This document shows, piece after piece, positions 61,809 to 64,000 of a DNA stretch of 64,000 nt. The stretch's first letter is position 1. Every line of letters starts with the position of its first letter. Source of the stretch: Oligoflexus tunisiensis (GTDB lineage: Bacteria > Bdellovibrionota_B > Oligoflexia > Oligoflexales > Oligoflexaceae); contig NZ_BDFO01000001.1 of the NCBI RefSeq assembly GCF_001748245.1, positions 6,353,346 to 6,417,345 on the forward strand. Reading direction: 5' to 3'. A program made the position numbers and the translations under genes. The notes beneath the pieces were generated by a model. It had not been told where the DNA came from. It ran no database searches and saw nothing but the letters and a program-made list of their open reading frames with translations.

Positions 61809-62670
61809 GAAACCTGATCGCAGCCTGCAATTGAGCCTCCATGGCATGGGGGCATTCGCCTTGCTGCCCAGCAAGGTGGAAATGATTCGGGTCAACGATC
61901 TGGAAACCCGGCTCCATCCCAGGATTCCCTTCCCTCATAAACATAGCTTTTTTCAGTTGGTCGTTATTCAGCAAGGTCAGGGCTGGCACGAGATCGATTT
62001 CAATAGACATGAGGTTGAGGCGGGCCTGATTTTCAATGTGAAGCCCGGTCAGGTTCATGCCTGGGAATTGAGTTCGGACACCAGGGGTTTTCTGGTGGAA
62101 TTTGAATTCAGCGCCATCCGAAAGGTGCAGGCTCCCGACGATCACATGGCCCGAATCTACGCTATTCCTGACGTTTTGCGCCCGAGCGATGATCAGTTCG
62201 AAAGCGTCCTGCATCTTTGCCGTGACATGATACGGGAGCAGAAAGAGCGCCATCGGGAGTGGGAAAACATTCTGCAGCTCAGGCTTCTCACCTTCATCTT
62301 TCTCATCTTTCGATTTTCTCCGGCGCAAGCCATTGCCGTCGAGACGAGCGGAGTCATTCATAATTTTTTTGATCTGGTGAATACTTTCTACGTCCGGCAT
62401 CACAACATCGAATTTTATGCTGAGAAATTGGGACTGACACCCAAAGCTTTGACCATGCGTGTGACCCGGGCCTGTGGTTTTCCGCCCAAGAAGATCATCC
62501 AGGATCGCTGTCTTCTGGAAGCAAAACGCCTTCTGGCTTATTCCTCCTTGCCAAACAGCGCTGTCGCAGCCAAGGTCGGCTTTACGGATCCCAATTATTT
62601 CGCGCGACTGTTTCGGACCAAAATCGGCATGACGCCCAGCGAGTTTCGATTGAGCCAACAGGAGCCCTAG
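61798..62670 (+). CDS. AraC-family transcription regulator
   Basis: Protein of 290 residues if it starts at GTG 61798. The N-terminal cupin (PHKHSFFQLVVIQQGQGWHEID and IFNVKPGQVHAWELSSDTRGFLVEF) is the ligand-binding part. The C-terminal helix-turn-helix pair is at about 200-288: GLTPKALTMRVTRACGFPPKKII, ILLAYSSLPNSAVAAKVGFTDPNYFARLFRTKIGMTPSEFR. The start is uncertain: GTG 61798 overlaps the upstream gene, and ATG 61846 would remove 16 residues. It likely acts on a nearby or distant operon in response to a small molecule. Confidence 0.85.
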   Translation: MSIRKPDRSLQLSLHGMGAFALLPSKVEMIRVNDLETRLHPRIPFPHKHSFFQLVVIQQGQGWHEIDFNRHEVEAGLIFNVKPGQVHAWELSSDTRGFLVEFEFSAIRKVQAPDDHMARIYAIPDVLRPSDDQFESVLHLCRDMIREQKERHREWENILQLRLLTFIFLIFRFSPAQAIAVETSGVIHNFFDLVNTFYVRHHNIEFYAEKLGLTPKALTMRVTRACGFPPKKIIQDRCLLEAKRLLAYSSLPNSAVAAKVGFTDPNYFARLFRTKIGMTPSEFRLSQQEP

Positions 62671-62707
62671 CACAAATTTCCCACTTTCCAGCAATAATGT
62701 AACATTT

Positions 62708-62722
62708 TGATAATGTTTATCT
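62708..62722. promoter_or_regulatory. Fur-box-like 7-1-7 site upstream of the HtpX-like gene
   Basis: TGATAATGTTTATCT matches the 7-1-7 form of the Fur consensus (TGATAAT-N-ATTATCA) at 12 of 14 arm positions. It lies about 90 bases before ATG 62811 in an AT-rich stretch. A 10-base palindrome CAGATATCTG follows at 62759-62768. Confidence 0.35.
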
Positions 62723-62810
62723 TTTTTGTTTTCATGACTCGGAATCTGACGTAAAAATCAGATATCTGTGAATTCTGTCACGTTCGATACCGCTGACAGG
62801 TGGAGATCCC

Positions 62811-63716
62811 ATGTTACGAAAGATTCTTGCTCCGGCCCTGACATTTGCCGGAATCATGTTCATGTTCTTCTTTTGGTATAAAGTCATCCCGCTGGAAGCC
62901 CGGTTTGTGGAATGGCAACGCGATCCTTGGAAAGTGTGGCAGATGATGGCCGGATGGGCTGTCGTCGGAGGCTTGAGCTGTTTCCTGATGGCTCGGCACA
63001 TCGCCGACTGGGCCATGAAAGTCGATCTCCTCACGCCCGAACACAGTGATCCGGATCTGGAAAAAGCGAAGCTGGCTCTCGATCAGGCGCAGGAACGCCT
63101 CAAACTGGTCAGGACGCCTGAGCTTGGGATTTTTAATGGCGAAGAGATCAACGCTTATATCGTGGGGCCGCGGCTGCAGAACAGCACGCTGGCGCTATCG
63201 CGAGGTGCTGTCCAGAAGCTCAGTCTGGAGGAACTGGAGATCCTGATCAGTCGCGAGCTTCTGCATCACAGGAGCGGTGACTTGCGAGCCCTGGCCCTCA
63301 TGCAGGGAATGCTGTTTGCGTTTACGCTTTATGTTGCCAGAATGCTGGCTTTTCTATTGGGTACGAGCCTGCGGCAGACTGAGGAGGAACAGACATCGTC
63401 GCAAGGCGTTGAGATGGTCGTGACCTGTGCTTTGCTTGTGGTGCTGACGCTTCCAGGCGCGGTTGTGTTCTGGCTGTTCAGTCGCTCGAGTGCTTTGCGG
63501 GCGGATGAGGCGGTTGTTGGGGTTTTTGGCAGGTCAGCGTATGCGACTTTTCTGTCGAACCTTACGCCTCATCATCCCCCGCGTTCCGAGATTTTTTCGG
63601 ATGTGTTCAAGTTGCAGAGCCAGACGTTTCCCAGGTGGCTGCGCGGGCTGTCGCTGCAACCGGCTTTGGACTCACGGATGAGGCTGGTGCAGGGCCTTTC
63701 AGACAAGACCCTTTAA
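62811..63716 (+). CDS. HtpX-like M48 membrane protein with altered zinc motif
   Basis: Membrane protein of 301 residues, collinear with HtpX. It has two N-terminal helices, GIFNGEEINAYIVGPRLQNSTLALSRGAVQKLSLEELE as in HtpX, then at 148-152 RELLH where HtpX has HExxH, followed by GD. Two further helices and a SALRADEAVVG segment (where the third ligand should lie) follow. Arg148 replaces the first zinc histidine, one base change from CAC. Zinc binding and proteolysis are therefore likely lost. ATG 62811 follows GGAGA. It may be a decoy or a regulatory partner of an active HtpX. Confidence 0.8.
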   Translation: MLRKILAPALTFAGIMFMFFFWYKVIPLEARFVEWQRDPWKVWQMMAGWAVVGGLSCFLMARHIADWAMKVDLLTPEHSDPDLEKAKLALDQAQERLKLVRTPELGIFNGEEINAYIVGPRLQNSTLALSRGAVQKLSLEELEILISRELLHHRSGDLRALALMQGMLFAFTLYVARMLAFLLGTSLRQTEEEQTSSQGVEMVVTCALLVVLTLPGAVVFWLFSRSSALRADEAVVGVFGRSAYATFLSNLTPHHPPRSEIFSDVFKLQSQTFPRWLRGLSLQPALDSRMRLVQGLSDKTL

Positions 63717-64000
63717 AACCTTCTGCACCATCGCGGCCCGTAGAGGCAGCACCCGATAGGGAGAGCAGCTCAGGTAGTTGATGCCGTTTTCCAGGCAGAA
63801 ATCTATGGTATCCGGATCCGCTCCCTGTTCGCCGCAAATGCCGAATGATGTATCGCGTCTGACAAAGCGTCCTCGATGGACAGCGAGCTCAATCAGCTCC
63901 TTGACCGCAGGGTTCAGTCTTTCGAAGGGCAGATCAGGAAAGATCCCTTCCTCAACGTAGAGAGGAAGATACTTCATGCAATCATCACGGGAAATGCCAA
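63699..64000 (-). CDS. ppdK: Pyruvate phosphate dikinase, C-terminal end (runs off the right edge)
   Basis: About 100 C-terminal residues are visible. They read GISRDDCMKYLPLY, then GICGEQGADPDTIDFCLENGINYLSCSPYRVLPLRAAM, the end of the PEP-binding barrel of pyruvate phosphate dikinase with its catalytic cysteine region and SCSPYRV loop. The enzyme interconverts pyruvate and phosphoenolpyruvate, feeding gluconeogenesis alongside the glyoxylate shunt. The end overlaps the convergent HtpX-like gene by 18 bases. Confidence 0.88.
   Translation of the reverse strand, partial: GISRDDCMKYLPLYVEEGIFPDLPFERLNPAVKELIELAVHRGRFVRRDTSFGICGEQGADPDTIDFCLENGINYLSCSPYRVLPLRAAMVQKVLKGLV

Noticed and set aside
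1..64000. CRISPR arrays, prophage or insertion sequences
   Set aside because: No regularly spaced repeats, integrase, transposase or phage structural genes are seen anywhere in the window.

Overview
The window is a dense stretch of a Gram-negative chromosome with moderate to high GC. It has TonB-dependent and other outer-membrane barrels, many lipobox lipoproteins and unusually many 7TMR-DISM sensor proteins. That mix, plus adenylate cyclases fused to phosphorelays, suggests Oligoflexia (Bdellovibrionota, Oligoflexus-like). This is an inference from gene content, not a phylogeny. I see no phage, insertion sequence, CRISPR array, rRNA or tRNA. Most of the window reads as core genome with a strong signalling component.

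Layout. 1-4 kb: N-terminus of HflX (minus) and the glyoxylate shunt pair aceB-aceA behind a good sigma70 promoter. 4-8.2 kb: a 7TMR-DISM CheA-like kinase whose ribosome binding site lies in a long inverted repeat, a trypsin-like lipoprotein and a CBS-pair protein. 8.2-16.2 kb: an iron island, with a globin and an Fe(III) ABC transporter on minus, divergent from an imelysin-like lipoprotein and a FecA-type receptor, and a Fur-box-like site between them. 16.3-23.3 kb: a very large histidine kinase that has lost parts of its usual kinase and ATPase modules, a GIY-YIG nuclease, an SDR and two lipoproteins. 23.5-30.7 kb: two giant 7TMR-DISM hybrid kinases in tandem, one ending in a second kinase and one in an adenylate cyclase.

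30.8-35 kb: a tight four-gene operon of C39-like peptidase, RimK-like ATP-grasp ligase, GCS2-type ligase and N-formylglutamate amidohydrolase-like protein. It looks like an uncharacterised pathway for making or processing a glutamyl-type peptide or amide, and is the best candidate here for an undescribed system. 35-41 kb: a barrel protein, a divergent membrane cyclase, a Kbp/YgaU-like LysM protein, an APH-ATPase fusion and a 124-bp inverted-repeat element. 41-47.9 kb: gltB-gltD glutamate synthase, whose leader may encode a 52-residue peptide, followed by an AT-rich gap.

47.9-64 kb: a YprB-like exonuclease, a DUF4174 protein, a large acyl-CoA dehydrogenase with a small membrane protein, DUF4142 and PQQ-propeller proteins, an Nth-like glycosylase, an Lhr-type helicase overlapping a PdeM-like phosphoesterase, a DUF1615 lipoprotein, a GreA/B-type factor, an AraC regulator, an HtpX-like protein missing one zinc histidine, and the C-terminal end of pyruvate phosphate dikinase.

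Function was assigned by reading motifs and recalling families; no database search was run.
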